A stretch of 64,000 nucleotides of DNA, taken from positions 186,001-250,000 of the forward strand of contig NZ_CP147737.1 in NCBI RefSeq assembly GCF_037265215.1, given 5' to 3'. Both the position numbers and the translations under genes were made by a program. Numbering within the stretch: the first letter of the stretch is position 1; every line of letters starts with the position of its first letter. The notes under the pieces are model-generated. The model was not told where the DNA came from and ran no database searches. It was given only the letters and a program-made list of their open reading frames with translations. Positions 13,565-25,491 of the stretch are shown here, piece after piece. The DNA comes from Xenorhabdus griffiniae (GTDB taxonomy: Bacteria; Pseudomonadota; Gammaproteobacteria; Enterobacterales; Enterobacteriaceae).

Positions 13565-16378
13565 TTAAGGTGCATCAAAGCTCCTTGAATTGAAATCATC
13601 TGCACAGGGGTCTGATCCTGTTGGGGCATCCTGACCTAGATCTACGCCAACACATGGTATAAGTTTAGTTTGGTGGTTAGATGTAACTACAACTAACAAC
13701 TTTCCTTCAGGCGATTGGCCGTCCTCTTTTGAGTTAAATGTTATCAAGCTTAGACTACCAGCACCAGTAAGTGACATCCATTTAATAGGAATATGCTCCT
13801 TCGAGTCTTTGGGCGCATTTTGAAAAGGCTTACCGTCAAACAGCATCTGCGCAGCATAGGTATAAGAATCCGTCTTATTCCCCAGAACTTTACCCGTTGG
13901 CGGGTCTTGTTCTACAAAAATGGGAGCAGTGAACGTTGGAAATGCGAATGTCACCGTCATTGGCTGAGTTGTTCCAATGCCATCCACTGAAGCCGTTACG
14001 GTAACGTCTTGAGCCGTACTACTGGTCAATGTTGCGGTAGCTTTACCGTCCTGTGGATTGGTCATACTACTGGAGGAAATTGTTACTTTGCTATGATCAG
14101 TCTCACTCTGCTCCGTTACATACCAGTTAACTTTCTTATTAGGCAGAGGGTTACCATTGCCATCCGTAACGGTAACTGTCAGGTTATGAGCTTTCTTTAT
14201 CACTAAAGGGCCTTTATCCGATGTTATTGGCGATATCCCTACTCCTACTCGTTTGAAATCTACCGGATATGATGGTGATTGAACGGGCTTATTTTCCCCC
14301 ACCTTGAGTGAAACAACTACATCCCCCTTGAATGCCTTAGTACTGGTTATGATTGCCTTTAAGTTTCCTTTGTCATCTGTTTTAGTATCTGGGGTTAGTG
14401 TTATGCCATATTTAGCGGCGTCTGATGGTTGATCGATATTCCAATGTGCATCACTAATGACTGTACCCTCTTTAACGGGGTTGCCATCAGCACCCAGGAT
14501 AGTCGCCATAAATTGATATTGTGGGTAACCACCAGCCGATGCAGACGTTAATTTTTCGGACTTAATACCATCCTTACTAATACTATATAAACTGTCCATG
14601 TTTACATCAAAGCTGACCTCTCCCACTAATTGTGGAGCCTGATTATCCAGTTGCAGGTACACTTTGACATTTTTATGTTGCTGTTGACTCACTAAGATAG
14701 GTTTGTGTTTGAAATGCCCGTTTTCATCAAGCACCCCAGAATTTGAGGCGTCCAAATTCTTCCATTGCAACTTCGTATCTGGGCCGATTTTAGGATCGGT
14801 TGTCCATTGAACATGGTTAATGGTGGCATTTTTTATCGGTGCATTATTGACCGTATCAAAGGTAATCACAGGGTCAAACGTATATCCGTCCTTTTTATCT
14901 CCCGTCGCAGGCAATGGTCCTGCTGGGGTAAAGTTAGCTGCTTCCTGTTTTTTCAGCATAAAGGGCCTGACAATGACACGCATTTCAGCAGGCGCTGATT
15001 TTTGGTTATTTTCCCATTCAGCCACAGCATAAATGGGGTAATTGTTATTTTGGTCACTGCCGGATAGATAGGTTGGCAGGGTAACTTTGATTGTGTTGCC
15101 GATCTGGGAAGAGAGCTTCCCACCATTCTGTTCAAACTCTTTGTTGGTTGCCCAACGAATCTGCTTAAGCGGAGACTCAGAAGAAAACTTGACTGTAACT
15201 TCCTGCTGACCCCCACTGTACCCGATGATATTATCCGGCAGCGACAATTGAGTGGCTGGCTTTGCCTGATGCTCAAGGACGATATGATTATTTCTTTCTA
15301 CCAGATCATAACGGCTGCCCGCTAATGTCCTCGCCGTCGCCACGTTTTCTGGCGATAATTGCACACTCAAGGGAACACCCAATCGATAGCTTAAATTTGC
15401 CAAAAACTGAGTTTCGTTGTGCCCGTTTCCTTGTTTATAATCCACACCCAGAGTAAATAGCGGAACTGGGGTGTAAGACAGCCCCAGGGTAGCCAGGATG
15501 GGGTTTTTCTGTTTGGTGTCACGATCGAATAAAGTGACCTCATCGCCAAAATACTGCTCATAAGTCAGTTTGGCACCCAGATTAGGGTAAGCGGGTAAGA
15601 AAAACTCCCCACTAATGTCATAACCGTTGGCTGGGCGTTCGTAATAACCGACAAAATCCCGTGAGTCTTTCCAGTTACTTGCACGATAATAGGTATTAGC
15701 GGCCAGTTTAATGTAGTCTCCCCATATTTCTCCGCCCAGCCCAAGGCGCTGATTTCTACCGGTCAGGTCGTAGTCATAAAACGTATTCAGGCCATACATC
15801 CAGTCCTGATAAAAATAACGGCCACCTAACCCCAGGTTTATGGTATCTCGGCTATCTTTGTTGCGATAACCCAATTGGGAAAAGAACAGCCAATCCGCTT
15901 TATTATCATAGAGCGGCAGTAAAAGATCGAGTGAGCCGTTTTTTCGCTTTCCTTTTTTATCCAGTCCAAAATTAATTCTGGCAGTACCAAACTGTGATAG
16001 CCATTTTTGTGCCTCAGACGTTACCAGGCCGTTAACTTGCCCTAACGCATAGGATTTGGCTTGTTCGGCCAACTCTGAAGGTGAAGATGACAGGAAATTA
16101 CCGGCCATTTGGAGGTTTCTAGCAATAACATTTTGTGTCTCAGCATCTGAGGTGTGATGATTTTCTTTTACACCACTTTTTTTATGCGTATCCGAATTCA
16201 GATATTTTTTATCTAATCCATTCACTCGCCCGCCGATATTATCGTTCTCATCTGCTTTTCTCGTATCTCTTTCAGTTTTAAGCCACCCCTCTGCAAAGGA
16301 ATTCGTTATTGTATAAGGTACTAATAACGTATAAAGAAAAAAGAGTAAAAATATGACTTTGCCAATATATGATAACAT
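13565..16378 (-). CDS. Invasin/intimin-like inverse autotransporter
   Basis: 937 residues. A hydrophobic N-terminal signal (about 8-29, ending near SFAEG) is followed by a short periplasmic stretch. The inverse-autotransporter barrel spans roughly 95-350, with EAQKWLSQFGTARINFGLD, LGYRNKDSRDTINLGLG, FYDYDLTGRNQRLGLG and RPANGYDISGEFFLPAYPN. The passenger consists of invasin-type Ig-like repeats (ADGNPVKEGTVISDAHW, TVTDGNGNPLPNKKVNWYV). The end has two cysteines (IPCVGV, DPCADDF) but no obvious lectin domain. It should sit in the outer membrane and display the Ig arm for adhesion to host or other cells. Ribosome site gaggtg is shared with the two Ig-domain genes downstream. Confidence 0.9.
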   Translation of the reverse strand: MLSYIGKVIFLLFFLYTLLVPYTITNSFAEGWLKTERDTRKADENDNIGGRVNGLDKKYLNSDTHKKSGVKENHHTSDAETQNVIARNLQMAGNFLSSSPSELAEQAKSYALGQVNGLVTSEAQKWLSQFGTARINFGLDKKGKRKNGSLDLLLPLYDNKADWLFFSQLGYRNKDSRDTINLGLGGRYFYQDWMYGLNTFYDYDLTGRNQRLGLGGEIWGDYIKLAANTYYRASNWKDSRDFVGYYERPANGYDISGEFFLPAYPNLGAKLTYEQYFGDEVTLFDRDTKQKNPILATLGLSYTPVPLFTLGVDYKQGNGHNETQFLANLSYRLGVPLSVQLSPENVATARTLAGSRYDLVERNNHIVLEHQAKPATQLSLPDNIIGYSGGQQEVTVKFSSESPLKQIRWATNKEFEQNGGKLSSQIGNTIKVTLPTYLSGSDQNNNYPIYAVAEWENNQKSAPAEMRVIVRPFMLKKQEAANFTPAGPLPATGDKKDGYTFDPVITFDTVNNAPIKNATINHVQWTTDPKIGPDTKLQWKNLDASNSGVLDENGHFKHKPILVSQQQHKNVKVYLQLDNQAPQLVGEVSFDVNMDSLYSISKDGIKSEKLTSASAGGYPQYQFMATILGADGNPVKEGTVISDAHWNIDQPSDAAKYGITLTPDTKTDDKGNLKAIITSTKAFKGDVVVSLKVGENKPVQSPSYPVDFKRVGVGISPITSDKGPLVIKKAHNLTVTVTDGNGNPLPNKKVNWYVTEQSETDHSKVTISSSSMTNPQDGKATATLTSSTAQDVTVTASVDGIGTTQPMTVTFAFPTFTAPIFVEQDPPTGKVLGNKTDSYTYAAQMLFDGKPFQNAPKDSKEHIPIKWMSLTGAGSLSLITFNSKEDGQSPEGKLLVVVTSNHQTKLIPCVGVDLGQDAPTGSDPCADDFNSRSFDAP

Positions 16379-16514
16379 ATTTACACACCTCGTATTAAAT
16401 AATCGGATCCAGTCCTATTGTGATAATAGTGGCGTATTTTATTTTTGCGTTATTAAAAATAGTTATCACGTGATAATGGTTTTTAATGACTTAAGAAATT
16501 AGTGATTTTAAATA

Positions 16515-16546
16515 TCCTGAACTGGCTCCATTGAGCCAGTTCAGGA
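16515..16546 (-). terminator. Terminator after tex
   Basis: A 14-bp perfect stem (tcctgaactggctc / gagccagttcagga) with a 4-base loop and an AT-rich minus-strand tail, 33 bases beyond the tex stop. Confidence 0.8.
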
Positions 16547-16578
16547 AATCATTTAAGTCATCTGACGTTTTTTATTAA

Positions 16579-18915
16579 TTAACGTTTTCTATTAAAGGCA
16601 GCGGCCAATGCATCACTCATCGCGCTATTAGCTAAAGGCGCAGAGCCTGAACGTGAAATAGGGCGATTTCTGCCATTGCCGTTGCGATTATTGCGATCCT
16701 GACGGTTACCTTCTTGGGCGCTACGGCGTGCTTGTGTTTCACCGGGTTGCTCATCAAGACGCATGGTCAATGCAATACGCTTGCGGTTGAGGTCAACATC
16801 CATCACCTTCACTTTCACGATATCACCTGTTTTAACGACGGTGTGTGGATTTTCCACAAAACGGTCGGATAGCGAGGAGATATGAACCAGGCCATCCTGA
16901 TGGACACCGATGTCCACGAATGCACCAAAATTGGTCACGTTAGTGACAGTACCTTCCAAAATCATGCCCGCTTGCAGGTCGTTCATGGTTTCAACGCCAT
17001 CGGCAAATGTGGCTGTCTTGAATTCAGGACGTGGATCGCGACCCGGTTTTTCCAGCTCTTTCAGGATATCGGTGACGGTTGGAATCCCAAATTTTTCAGT
17101 CGTGAACTCCTGGGCGCTCAGGTTACGCAAATTAGCCGGATTACCCATCAGTTCAGGCAGAGTTTGCTGAGTTGTTGCCAGGATCTTCTCAACTATTGGA
17201 TAGGCTTCTGGGTGAACGGTTGAAGCGTCCAGCGGGTTATCACCCTGATTGATACGCAGGAAGCCTGCGCATTGCAGGAAGGCTTTTGGTCCCAGACGGG
17301 TCACTTTCAATAGCTGATTACGGTTGTCGAAACGACCGTTTTCATCGCGCCAGTTAACAATATTTTGAGCAACAGTGCGCGTCAGGCCAGCAACACGAGT
17401 CAGCAACGCGACAGAGGCGGTATTCAGGTCAACACCGACGCTGTTTACACAGTCTTCAACCACGTTATCCAGTTTTTTCGCCAGCAAAGTTTGGCTGACA
17501 TCATGCTGGTATTGACCAACACCGATGGATTTAGGTTCGATTTTCACCAGCTCAGCCAGAGGATCTTGCAAGCGGCGAGCGATGGAGACAGCACCACGCA
17601 GGGAAACATCCAGATCAGGGAATTCTTGCGCAGCTAATTCAGATGCGGAATAGACAGAGGCTCCCGCTTCGCTGACGACCACTTTCTGTGCCGTAACGTC
17701 AGGATACTGTTTCTGAACGTTGGCAAAGAAACGCTCTGTTTCACGGGATGCGGTGCCGTTGCCAATCGCAACCAGTTCCACTTGGTGTTTGGTGCACAGT
17801 GCTGCGACGGTAGCAGCCGCTTTGTTTTCCTGTCCGGTGTGCGGATAAATGGTATCGGTGGCAATCAGTTTGCCTGTCGCGTCAACCACGGCGACTTTTA
17901 CCCCGGTACGCAAACCTGGGTCCAGACCCATTGTTGCACGCATACCCGCAGGCGCAGCCATCAGCAGGTCATTCAGGTTACGGGCGAATACGTTAATAGC
18001 CTCGTTTTCGGCTTTCTCACGCAGTGTGCCCATGAGTTCGGTTTCCAGATGCAGCAGTACCTTGATACGCCATGTCCAGCTCACCACTGTTTTGCGCCAA
18101 TTGTCAGCCGGTGCATTGTTCAGGCGCAGATTCAGGTGATCGGTAATAATTTGTTCGCAGTGACTCTCTTTCGGTGCTTCTTCAAATTGTGGATCCGCAT
18201 TCAAAGAGAGTTGCAGGATACCTTCGTTCCGTCCACGGAACATAGCAAGGGCACGGTGGGAAGGAACAACAGCAATGGCTTCGTGGTGGTCGAAGTAATC
18301 GCTGAATTTCGCGCCTTCTTCCTCTTTACCTTCGATAACCTTAGAAACCAGGTGAGCATTTTTCCATAAATAGTCACGTACCTTCGCCAGCAAGGTTGCA
18401 TCTTCGGCAAAACGTTCCATCAGGATATAACGTGCGCCATCCAATGCTGCCTTGGTATCAGCAACGCCCTTGTCAGCATTGACATAGGCAGCCGCCGCCA
18501 GTTCTGGCTCTTGCTGTGGATCTTGCCATAGCAGGTCGGCCAGAGGCTCCAATCCGGCTTCGATGGCAGCTTGTCCACGGGTACGGCGTTTAGGTTTATA
18601 AGGCAGGTACAGATCTTCCAACTCAGTCTTGCTTTGCGTTGCGTTAATCGCTTCTGCCAGCTCAACGGTTAGTTTTCCCTGTTCCTCAATCGATTTCAGG
18701 ATAGTCTGACGGCGGTTGGACAGTTCACGCAGATAACCGAGACGGTTTTCGAGTTGGCGGAGCTGTGTGTCATCCAGACCACCGGTGGCCTCTTTACGGT
18801 AACGGGCGATAAAGGGAACCGTATTTCCCTCATCAAGCAAGGAGATGGCAGCTAGGATTTGCTGTGGTTGAGCTTGTAGCTCACCGGCAATGATTCGACT
18901 TAAAGATTCATTCAT
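16579..18915 (-). CDS. tex: Transcription accessory protein Tex (YhgF)
   Basis: 778 residues, the usual Tex length. The N-terminus ([16 protein letters not shown]) is the conserved Tex helix-rich region. A YqgF-like RNase H-type domain includes [15 protein letters not shown], then come helix-hairpin-helix segments ([16 protein letters not shown]). The C-terminal S1 RNA-binding domain ([20 protein letters not shown] through DGLVHIS) ends before a basic, glycine-rich tail. Tex binds nucleic acids and influences transcription. It is monocistronic and lies divergent from greB, as in other enterobacteria. Confidence 0.96.
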   Translation of the reverse strand: MNESLSRIIAGELQAQPQQILAAISLLDEGNTVPFIARYRKEATGGLDDTQLRQLENRLGYLRELSNRRQTILKSIEEQGKLTVELAEAINATQSKTELEDLYLPYKPKRRTRGQAAIEAGLEPLADLLWQDPQQEPELAAAAYVNADKGVADTKAALDGARYILMERFAEDATLLAKVRDYLWKNAHLVSKVIEGKEEEGAKFSDYFDHHEAIAVVPSHRALAMFRGRNEGILQLSLNADPQFEEAPKESHCEQIITDHLNLRLNNAPADNWRKTVVSWTWRIKVLLHLETELMGTLREKAENEAINVFARNLNDLLMAAPAGMRATMGLDPGLRTGVKVAVVDATGKLIATDTIYPHTGQENKAAATVAALCTKHQVELVAIGNGTASRETERFFANVQKQYPDVTAQKVVVSEAGASVYSASELAAQEFPDLDVSLRGAVSIARRLQDPLAELVKIEPKSIGVGQYQHDVSQTLLAKKLDNVVEDCVNSVGVDLNTASVALLTRVAGLTRTVAQNIVNWRDENGRFDNRNQLLKVTRLGPKAFLQCAGFLRINQGDNPLDASTVHPEAYPIVEKILATTQQTLPELMGNPANLRNLSAQEFTTEKFGIPTVTDILKELEKPGRDPRPEFKTATFADGVETMNDLQAGMILEGTVTNVTNFGAFVDIGVHQDGLVHISSLSDRFVENPHTVVKTGDIVKVKVMDVDLNRKRIALTMRLDEQPGETQARRSAQEGNRQDRNNRNGNGRNRPISRSGSAPLANSAMSDALAAAFNRKR

Positions 18916-19190
18916 GGTCTGTTTTCTTCAACTTCTTTAGGGTCTGTAGATATTCTGAAACATCGTCAGACAGAGCCGGATAAGATCAGATTTCATCTGA
19001 AACAGTATCGGCATGGTTCAAACTGGCTCCATTTATACGTGTTGAGCGCAATAATTTCCAGTTTAGCGCGATATTTCGATCATGTTGCGACAGAATTCAT
19101 CAAATATCTTCTAGGTTGGGATTGGGTTGATGAGAGTTGATGAGATATAGTACTCCGCCATTAATCATCTTTTCTCAAGTGAGTTTTTTC

Positions 19191-19673
19191 ATGGACAAGA
19201 GTCACTATATTACCCGAGAGGGTTGGCATGTACTTGATCAGGAATTGAAATATCTCTGGAAAGTTGAACGCCCTAAAGTTACCCAAGCTGTTTCAGATGC
19301 TGCTGCATTGGGGGATCGTTCAGAGAATGCAGAGTACATTTATGGTAAAAAAAGGTTAAGGGAAATTGACCGCCGAGTGCGTTTTTTGTCCAAGCGTCTG
19401 GATATTCTGCAAATTGTCGATCCTGATCCGCGACAAGAAGGGAAAGTCTTTTTTGGGGCATGGGTAAAAGTTGAAAACGAGTATGAGGAAGAACACCTAT
19501 TTCGTTTGGTGGGACCGGATGAATTCGATCCGGCAAAAAAATGGATTTCCATTGATTCTCCGGTGGCGAGGGCGTTACTGGGTAAGCAGGTTGATGATGA
19601 AGTCACGGTGATGACACCGAATGGCGTAGTGACTTACTGGATACTGGAAATTAGTTATCAGCCTTTGGCATAA
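19191..19673 (+). CDS. greB: Transcript cleavage factor GreB
   Basis: 160 residues from the ATG reading MDKSHYITREGW; the in-frame start at 19137 has no ribosome site. The N-terminal coiled coil has the GreB signature DRSENAEYIYGKKRLREIDR with the acidic tip, and the C-terminal FKBP-like domain has GKVFFGAWV and SIDSPVARALLG. It stimulates RNA polymerase to cleave backtracked RNA and release arrested complexes. It lies between divergent tex and ompR-envZ, the standard order. Confidence 0.95.
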   Translation: MDKSHYITREGWHVLDQELKYLWKVERPKVTQAVSDAAALGDRSENAEYIYGKKRLREIDRRVRFLSKRLDILQIVDPDPRQEGKVFFGAWVKVENEYEEEHLFRLVGPDEFDPAKKWISIDSPVARALLGKQVDDEVTVMTPNGVVTYWILEISYQPLA

Positions 19674-19772
19674 GTTGCCTTAAAATACATGCGGTTAAGT
19701 TTCTATTAGCATTATGAGTTTTCTGTGAAAGTGATGGATGTTGCGGGCATGGAGCATCTTAGGAGCTGAAAC

Positions 19773-20492
19773 ATGCAAGAGAGTTATAAAATCCTTGTTG
19801 TTGATGATGATATGCGCTTGCGGGCGTTACTGGAACGTTATTTATCCGAACAAGGATTCCAGGTGCGTAGTGCCGCAAATGCAGAACAGATGGATCGTTT
19901 ATTGACCAGAGAATCCATCCAATTGATTGTCTTAGATTTAATGTTGCCGGGTGAAGATGGGTTGTCTATTTGTCGCAGGCTGAGAAGTCAGCATAACGCG
20001 ATCCCGATCATCATGATATCCGCGAAAGGGGAAGAGATTGATCGGATTGTTGGGCTTGAAATTGGTGCTGATGATTATCTTGCCAAGCCTTTTAACCCGC
20101 GTGAATTGTTAGCACGTATGCGTGCTGTCCTGCGGCGACAGACGAAGGAACTGCCGGGGGCGCCGACGCCGGATAATGCAGTGATCAAGTTTGGGAAATT
20201 TAAACTTGATCTTGGAACGCGTGAAATGTTTCATCGAGATGAGTTGTTACCTTTGACGAGTGGGGAATTTTCCGTGCTGAAGGTGTTGGTTTCTCACCCA
20301 CGAGAGCCATTATCACGGGATAAGTTGATGAATTTGGCTCGGGGGCGAGAGTATGGTGCGATGGAGCGTTCCATTGATGTCCAGATTTCCCGTCTGCGTC
20401 GCCTGATTGAAGAAGATCCTACCCATCCACGTTATATCCAGACGGTCTGGGGGCTGGGATACGTTTTTGTTCCTGATGGAAACAAGGTATGA
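19773..20492 (+). CDS. ompR: Response regulator OmpR
   Basis: 239 residues. Receiver domain with the acidic pocket VVDDDM and phosphoacceptor Asp55 ([11 protein letters not shown]), conserved Lys in [15 protein letters not shown], then a winged-helix DNA-binding domain ([40 protein letters not shown]). OmpR controls porin and other envelope genes in response to EnvZ. In Xenorhabdus it is also linked to motility and exoenzyme production. It overlaps envZ by 4 bases (ATGA). Confidence 0.97.
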   Translation: MQESYKILVVDDDMRLRALLERYLSEQGFQVRSAANAEQMDRLLTRESIQLIVLDLMLPGEDGLSICRRLRSQHNAIPIIMISAKGEEIDRIVGLEIGADDYLAKPFNPRELLARMRAVLRRQTKELPGAPTPDNAVIKFGKFKLDLGTREMFHRDELLPLTSGEFSVLKVLVSHPREPLSRDKLMNLARGREYGAMERSIDVQISRLRRLIEEDPTHPRYIQTVWGLGYVFVPDGNKV

Positions 20493-21502
20493 AAAAGCCC
20501 AGCGTGAAAAAGTTTTGGCTTTCTCTGCGTACTTTGTGTTTTCGTGTCCTGTACTTAGTGCTGGGCAGTTTGCTGTTCAGCACATTGATCACCTTACTGC
20601 TGGTGGTATTAGAAGCACTCCCTTTTAACGCGGTATTTCCCTATCTCTTTATCAGTGTTTTTGCGATGGCATTGTCTGTGTTTATGGTGTTCTGGCGATA
20701 TTCCGCTATCCAGAAACACTCATTAAAGGCGATGCAAAAAGCCGTTATCGACATCAGAAAAGGAAGAAGAGGTTCATCAGTGCCTGAAATGGGGATGCCC
20801 GCGATTCGTGCCGTCATTAGGGCGCTTAACCAGTTGTCGATAGAACTGAAATCACAGGAAAGCGATCAGGCGGTATTAATAGCTGGCGTGAGCCATGACT
20901 TGCGTACTCCGCTTACCCGTATCCGTCTGGCGATGGAAATGATGGAGGGAAAAGATGATTTTCTGACAGAATCTGTCCATCAGGACATTGAAGAGTGTAA
21001 TGCCATGATTGATCAATTCATTGATTATCAGCGAGCAGGGCAGGAGATGCCGATGACATGCTGTGAATTGAATGGGTTGCTTGAAGAGGTGATTACAGCA
21101 GAGCAGCGTTGTGTCACAGATACAGATATTGAAAATCGTTTAGCGACAAGTTCGATTTTCATTTTAGCCCATCCCTTTTCCATCAAACGTGTACTGGTCA
21201 ATTTGCTTACTAATGCTCGTCGTTACGGCAATGGGTGGATCCGCATCAGTAGTGGCTCAACAGAAAAATTTGGCTGGTTTCAAGTTGAGGACAACGGTAC
21301 TGGAATGACGAAAGAAGAAGCCGCTGTTTTATTCCAACCTTTTATGCAAGGAAATAATAGACGTGAAATAAATAGTGGTGTGGGGCTAGGGCTGGCGATC
21401 ATCCGCCGTATCATTGATAGCCATGGGGGAGATATTCAGGTGGGGAGCAGTGAAAAACAGGGGCTGTCCATTCGTATATCTATTCCGTTGAATACAAGAT
21501 GA
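20489..21502 (+). CDS. envZ: Sensor kinase EnvZ, short form without periplasmic domain
   Basis: 337 residues against about 450 in E. coli. Two membrane segments (about 19-41 and 49-68) are joined by only a few residues (EALPFN), so the large periplasmic domain is absent. A HAMP-like linker and the dimerisation/phosphotransfer helix follow with [12 protein letters not shown] (His at about 136), then the ATPase domain with [18 protein letters not shown] and GVGLGLAI. EnvZ phosphorylates and dephosphorylates OmpR. The short form is known from Xenorhabdus nematophila, which supports the genus call. Confidence 0.95.
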   Translation: MKKPSVKKFWLSLRTLCFRVLYLVLGSLLFSTLITLLLVVLEALPFNAVFPYLFISVFAMALSVFMVFWRYSAIQKHSLKAMQKAVIDIRKGRRGSSVPEMGMPAIRAVIRALNQLSIELKSQESDQAVLIAGVSHDLRTPLTRIRLAMEMMEGKDDFLTESVHQDIEECNAMIDQFIDYQRAGQEMPMTCCELNGLLEEVITAEQRCVTDTDIENRLATSSIFILAHPFSIKRVLVNLLTNARRYGNGWIRISSGSTEKFGWFQVEDNGTGMTKEEAAVLFQPFMQGNNRREINSGVGLGLAIIRRIIDSHGGDIQVGSSEKQGLSIRISIPLNTR

Positions 21503-21542
21503 AAATCGCATTGAATGCGAAATAAGGTATTGTCGAAACCAC

Positions 21543-21560
21543 CTGTCATAAAAATGTCAT
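21543..21560 (+). promoter_or_regulatory. Pho box upstream of pstS
   Basis: ctgtcataaaaatgtcat fits the PhoB direct-repeat pattern CTGTCAT-4-CTGTCAT with one change; a further half site (ttgtcat) follows at about 21575-21581. It lies about 145 bases upstream of the pstS start and indicates phosphate-starvation control of pstSCAB-phoU. Confidence 0.8.
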
Positions 21561-21704
21561 AATTCATACATCTTATTGTCATTGAATTCGCTTATTTTCA
21601 TTATTGAATCATTTTGTTACCTAAAAATCAGATTGTCAGTGATACCTGACATTTGTGTTTCATTAATGATGCGTATCCCAGTAGGAAATCCAACAGGAGA
21701 TAGT

Positions 21705-22727
21705 ATGAAATTAATGCGTACCACCGTGGCGAGTATCATGGTTGCTGTATTTGCCATGACATCCCTGTCTTCATTCGCGGCCACCAGCCTGACGGGGGCA
21801 GGTGCGACGTTTCCTGCACCGATATATACCCAATGGGCGGATTCTTATCAGAAAGAAACGGGCAACAAAATCAATTATCAAGGCATTGGCTCTTCTGGTG
21901 GTGTAAAACAGATTGTTGCCAATACGGTCGATTTTGGTGCCTCTGATGCCCCGCTTTCTGATGAAAAATTGGCGACTGATGGCTTGTTCCAGTTCCCAAC
22001 GGTTATCGGTGGAATTGTGCTGGCGGTGAACATTACCGGTGTTAAAGCCGGTCAGTTGGTTCTGGATGGTAAAACACTGGGTGATATTTATCTGGGTAAT
22101 ATCAAAAAATGGAATGATTCAGCGATTACCAAGCTGAATCCCGATCTCAAATTGCCAGAGCAAAATATTGCCGTGGTTCGTCGCGCTGACGGCTCAGGGA
22201 CCTCCTATGTTTTCACGAGTTACCTGTCCAAAGTTAACGGCGATTGGAAACAAAAAGTTGGGACGGGTTCGACCGTCAAATGGCCAACAGGATTGGGTGG
22301 TAAAGGTAATGACGGGATTGCTGCATTTGTTCAGCGTCTGCCCGGCTCGATTGGTTATGTCGAGTATGCCTATGCGAAGCAGAATCACCTGGCTTATACC
22401 AAACTGGTTTCAGCGGATGGTGCCGTGCTAGCGCCGACCGAAGAGAACTTTAGTGCAGCGGCCAAAGGTGCGGATTGGAATCGCAGTTTTGCGCAGGATC
22501 TGACAAACCAGAAAGGCGATCATGCGTGGCCAATTACCTCGACTACATACATTCTCATCCACAAAAAGCAGGCAAATGCTGCCAACGGTGCCGAAGTGCT
22601 GAAATTCTTCGATTGGGCTTATAACAATGGCAAACAACAGGCGAAAGATCTGGATTATGCCACCCTGCCGGAAGAAGTGGTCAGCCAGGTGCGTGCAGCA
22701 TGGAAGAGTAATCTCTCCTTTTATTAA
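21705..22727 (+). CDS. pstS: Phosphate ABC transporter substrate-binding protein PstS
   Basis: 340 residues from the ATG preceded by aggaga. A signal peptide ([20 protein letters not shown], cleaved near SSFAA) gives a mature start [15 protein letters not shown], the typical PstS phosphate-loop start. Other ligand motifs include [21 protein letters not shown] and [12 protein letters not shown]. It captures inorganic phosphate in the periplasm for PstCAB. First gene of the pst operon, under a Pho box. Confidence 0.97.
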   Translation: MKLMRTTVASIMVAVFAMTSLSSFAATSLTGAGATFPAPIYTQWADSYQKETGNKINYQGIGSSGGVKQIVANTVDFGASDAPLSDEKLATDGLFQFPTVIGGIVLAVNITGVKAGQLVLDGKTLGDIYLGNIKKWNDSAITKLNPDLKLPEQNIAVVRRADGSGTSYVFTSYLSKVNGDWKQKVGTGSTVKWPTGLGGKGNDGIAAFVQRLPGSIGYVEYAYAKQNHLAYTKLVSADGAVLAPTEENFSAAAKGADWNRSFAQDLTNQKGDHAWPITSTTYILIHKKQANAANGAEVLKFFDWAYNNGKQQAKDLDYATLPEEVVSQVRAAWKSNLSFY

Positions 22728-22743
22728 GGGGAAATAACCTAAA

Positions 22744-23718
22744 ATGAGAATGAAGCGTATGGCCGAACGTAAAACGGCACTGAAAGCACCGAGCAGAAAG
22801 GGTGACATTATTTTCAGCGCCTTGGTGAAGTTAGCGGCGCTGTTAACTTTATTTCTGCTGGGAGGCATTATCATTTCACTGATCATTGCTTCCTGGCCGA
22901 GTATACAAGCATTTGGTTTTGCTTTCTTATGGCGTAAAGAGTGGGATGCGCCGGCAGGGGTGTTTGGCGCATTGGTGCCGATTTATGGCACATTGATGAC
23001 TTCGTTAGTTGCCCTGATTATTGCGGTTCCCGTGAGTTTTGGTATTGCCCTGTTTCTGACGGAATTGTCACCAAACTGGTTAAAACGTCCATTGGGTGTG
23101 GCGATTGAGTTATTGGCCGCGATCCCCAGTATTGTTTATGGCATGTGGGGGTTGTTTGTTTTCGCTCCGCTGTTTGCCACCTATTTCCAGCAACCCGTTG
23201 GTGATGTGCTCTCCAGCATTCCCATCGTAGGGGCGCTATTCTCCGGTCCTGCTTTTGGCATCGGCATTCTGGCAGCGGGTGTCATTCTTGCCATCATGAT
23301 TATCCCCTATATCGCTTCTGTCATGCGCGATGTGTTTGAACAAACCCCTGTGATGATGAAAGAGTCGGCTTATGGCATCGGTTGTACAACATGGGAAGTG
23401 ATTTGGCATATCGTCTTGCCGTATACCCGGAATGGTGTGATTGGCGGTGTGATGTTGGGACTTGGCCGGGCATTGGGAGAAACAATGGCAGTCACCTTTA
23501 TTATCGGTAATACCTACCAACTTGATAGTTTGTCGCTGTATATGCCGGGGAACAGTATCACTTCTGCATTGGCAAATGAATTTGCTGAGGCTGAATCTGG
23601 CCTGCATACCGCCGCATTGATGGAACTGGGACTGATCTTATTTGCCATCACCTTTATTGTCCTGGCGTTGTCAAAATTAATGATTATGAGTCTGGCAAAA
23701 AATGAGGGGCTGCGCTGA
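22744..23718 (+). CDS. pstC: Phosphate ABC transporter permease PstC
   Basis: 324 residues with six membrane helices and the EAA loop region [20 protein letters not shown], nearly identical to E. coli PstC over most of its length ([20 protein letters not shown]). The N-terminus is slightly longer if the first ATG is used; the ATG at 22759 (MAERK) is an alternative. It forms the inner-membrane channel with PstA. It lies 17 bases after pstS. Confidence 0.95.
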   Translation: MRMKRMAERKTALKAPSRKGDIIFSALVKLAALLTLFLLGGIIISLIIASWPSIQAFGFAFLWRKEWDAPAGVFGALVPIYGTLMTSLVALIIAVPVSFGIALFLTELSPNWLKRPLGVAIELLAAIPSIVYGMWGLFVFAPLFATYFQQPVGDVLSSIPIVGALFSGPAFGIGILAAGVILAIMIIPYIASVMRDVFEQTPVMMKESAYGIGCTTWEVIWHIVLPYTRNGVIGGVMLGLGRALGETMAVTFIIGNTYQLDSLSLYMPGNSITSALANEFAEAESGLHTAALMELGLILFAITFIVLALSKLMIMSLAKNEGLR

Positions 23719-23719
23719 G

Positions 23720-24628
23720 ATGACAACCGTCAATGAGCAACCTTCACATTTAGTCAATACAGTAAACGAAGCGGAGATGAAAAGTCGCCGCCGTATGCAG
23801 TCATGGCGTCGTCAGAAAAATCGGCTGGCGCTGATGTTATCCATGATGACGATGGCATTCGGTTTATTCTGGCTGGGCTGGATTTTGATCTCCACCGTCA
23901 CTAAAGGGATTGATGGCATGTCGCTGGCGTTGTTTACTGAAATGACACCGCCTCCGAATACCGAGGGTGGTGGGTTGGCAAACGCCATTGTGGGTAGCGG
24001 CTTGCTGATCTTCTGGGCGACGGTGTTTGGTACGCCATTGGGAATTATGGCGGGCATTTATCTGGCGGAGTATGGTCGCCATTCATGGCTGGCAGAAATC
24101 ATCCGCTTTATTAATGACATCCTGCTTTCAGCCCCTTCGATTGTTGTCGGATTATTTGTCTACACCGTTGTGGTCACGAAGATGCAACATTTTTCAGGGT
24201 GGGCTGGAGTAATGGCACTGGCACTGTTGCAGATCCCCATTGTGATTCGCACGACAGAAAATATGCTGAAATTAGTGCCGGATAACTTGCGTGAAGCTGC
24301 TTATGCCTTGGGAACACCGAAATGGAAAATGATCTCTGCCATTACGTTGAAAGCCTCGATATCAGGCATTATGACCGGTGTGTTACTGGCTATTGCTCGT
24401 ATCGCTGGTGAAACGGCTCCATTGTTGTTCACCTCGCTTTCCAACCAGTTCTGGAGTACCGATCTTAACCAGCCGATGGCAAACTTGCCTGTCACTATTT
24501 TCAAGTTTGCCATGAGTCCATTCTCTGACTGGCAGCAGTTGGCATGGGCGGGAGTATTGCTGATCACCCTGTGTGTATTGCTCATTAATATTGTGGCGCG
24601 TGCGCTGTTTGCGAAGAAAAAGCACTAA
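23720..24628 (+). CDS. pstA: Phosphate ABC transporter permease PstA
   Basis: 302 residues from the ATG just after the pstC stop, with gagggg ten bases upstream. A basic cytoplasmic N-terminus ([15 protein letters not shown]) is followed by six helices, the motif [14 protein letters not shown] and the EAA-loop segment [20 protein letters not shown]. It is the second membrane subunit of the Pst phosphate importer. Confidence 0.95.
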   Translation: MTTVNEQPSHLVNTVNEAEMKSRRRMQSWRRQKNRLALMLSMMTMAFGLFWLGWILISTVTKGIDGMSLALFTEMTPPPNTEGGGLANAIVGSGLLIFWATVFGTPLGIMAGIYLAEYGRHSWLAEIIRFINDILLSAPSIVVGLFVYTVVVTKMQHFSGWAGVMALALLQIPIVIRTTENMLKLVPDNLREAAYALGTPKWKMISAITLKASISGIMTGVLLAIARIAGETAPLLFTSLSNQFWSTDLNQPMANLPVTIFKFAMSPFSDWQQLAWAGVLLITLCVLLINIVARALFAKKKH

Positions 24629-24677
24629 TATTTTTTCAACGGAATAAAAGCAGAAGGTATTCAAGAGATAAATATTG

Positions 24678-25472
24678 ATGAATAAGGCTAATGACGTTAT
24701 TTCAGTAAATAAAATCGCAGAAAGTAAAATCCAGGTGCGTGATCTGAATTTCTATTACAGCAAGTTCCATGCGTTGAAAAATATTACGCTGGATATTGCA
24801 CAAAACAAGGTAACGGCATTCATCGGGCCGTCGGGCTGTGGCAAGTCCACATTACTGCGTACTTTCAACAAAATGTATGAATTGTACGGGGATCAGCGCG
24901 CTGAAGGTGAAATTATTCTGGATGGCACCAATATCCTGACAGACACACAAGATATTGCCTTGCTACGTGCCAAGGTTGGGATGGTCTTCCAGAAACCAAC
25001 ACCATTTCCGATGTCCATTTACGACAATATTGCTTTCGGGGTGCGCCTGTTTGAAAAACTGCCCAGAACAGAGATGGATGAACGAGTCCAATGGGCATTG
25101 ACCAAAGCGGCATTGTGGAATGAAACCAAAGATAAATTACACCAGAGTGGGCATAGCCTTTCTGGTGGCCAGCAACAGCGTCTGTGCATTGCCCGTGGTA
25201 TTGCCATTCGTCCAGAGATCTTGTTGTTGGATGAACCTTGTTCGGCACTTGATCCCATCTCGACAGGACGCATTGAAGAGTTAATCAGTGAACTGAAATC
25301 GGAATATACCGTCGTGATCGTCACCCACAATATGCAGCAAGCGGCTCGCTGTTCGGATTACACTGCATTTATGTACCTGGGTGAACTGATTGAATTTAGC
25401 GACACCGATAGATTATTCACCACACCGAAGATGAAACAGACCGAAGATTACATTACTGGCCGTTACGGTTAA
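24678..25472 (+). CDS. pstB: Phosphate ABC transporter ATPase PstB
   Basis: 264 residues. Walker [11 protein letters not shown]-loop [14 protein letters not shown] signature LSGGQQQRL, Walker [14 protein letters not shown] and the H-loop VTHNMQQA are all present, with the Pst-specific insert [16 protein letters not shown]. It drives phosphate import through PstCA. An in-frame TTG three bases upstream is a less likely start. Confidence 0.97.
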   Translation: MNKANDVISVNKIAESKIQVRDLNFYYSKFHALKNITLDIAQNKVTAFIGPSGCGKSTLLRTFNKMYELYGDQRAEGEIILDGTNILTDTQDIALLRAKVGMVFQKPTPFPMSIYDNIAFGVRLFEKLPRTEMDERVQWALTKAALWNETKDKLHQSGHSLSGGQQQRLCIARGIAIRPEILLLDEPCSALDPISTGRIEELISELKSEYTVVIVTHNMQQAARCSDYTAFMYLGELIEFSDTDRLFTTPKMKQTEDYITGRYG

Positions 25473-25491
25473 TACGGGGGGATAGAAAAAT

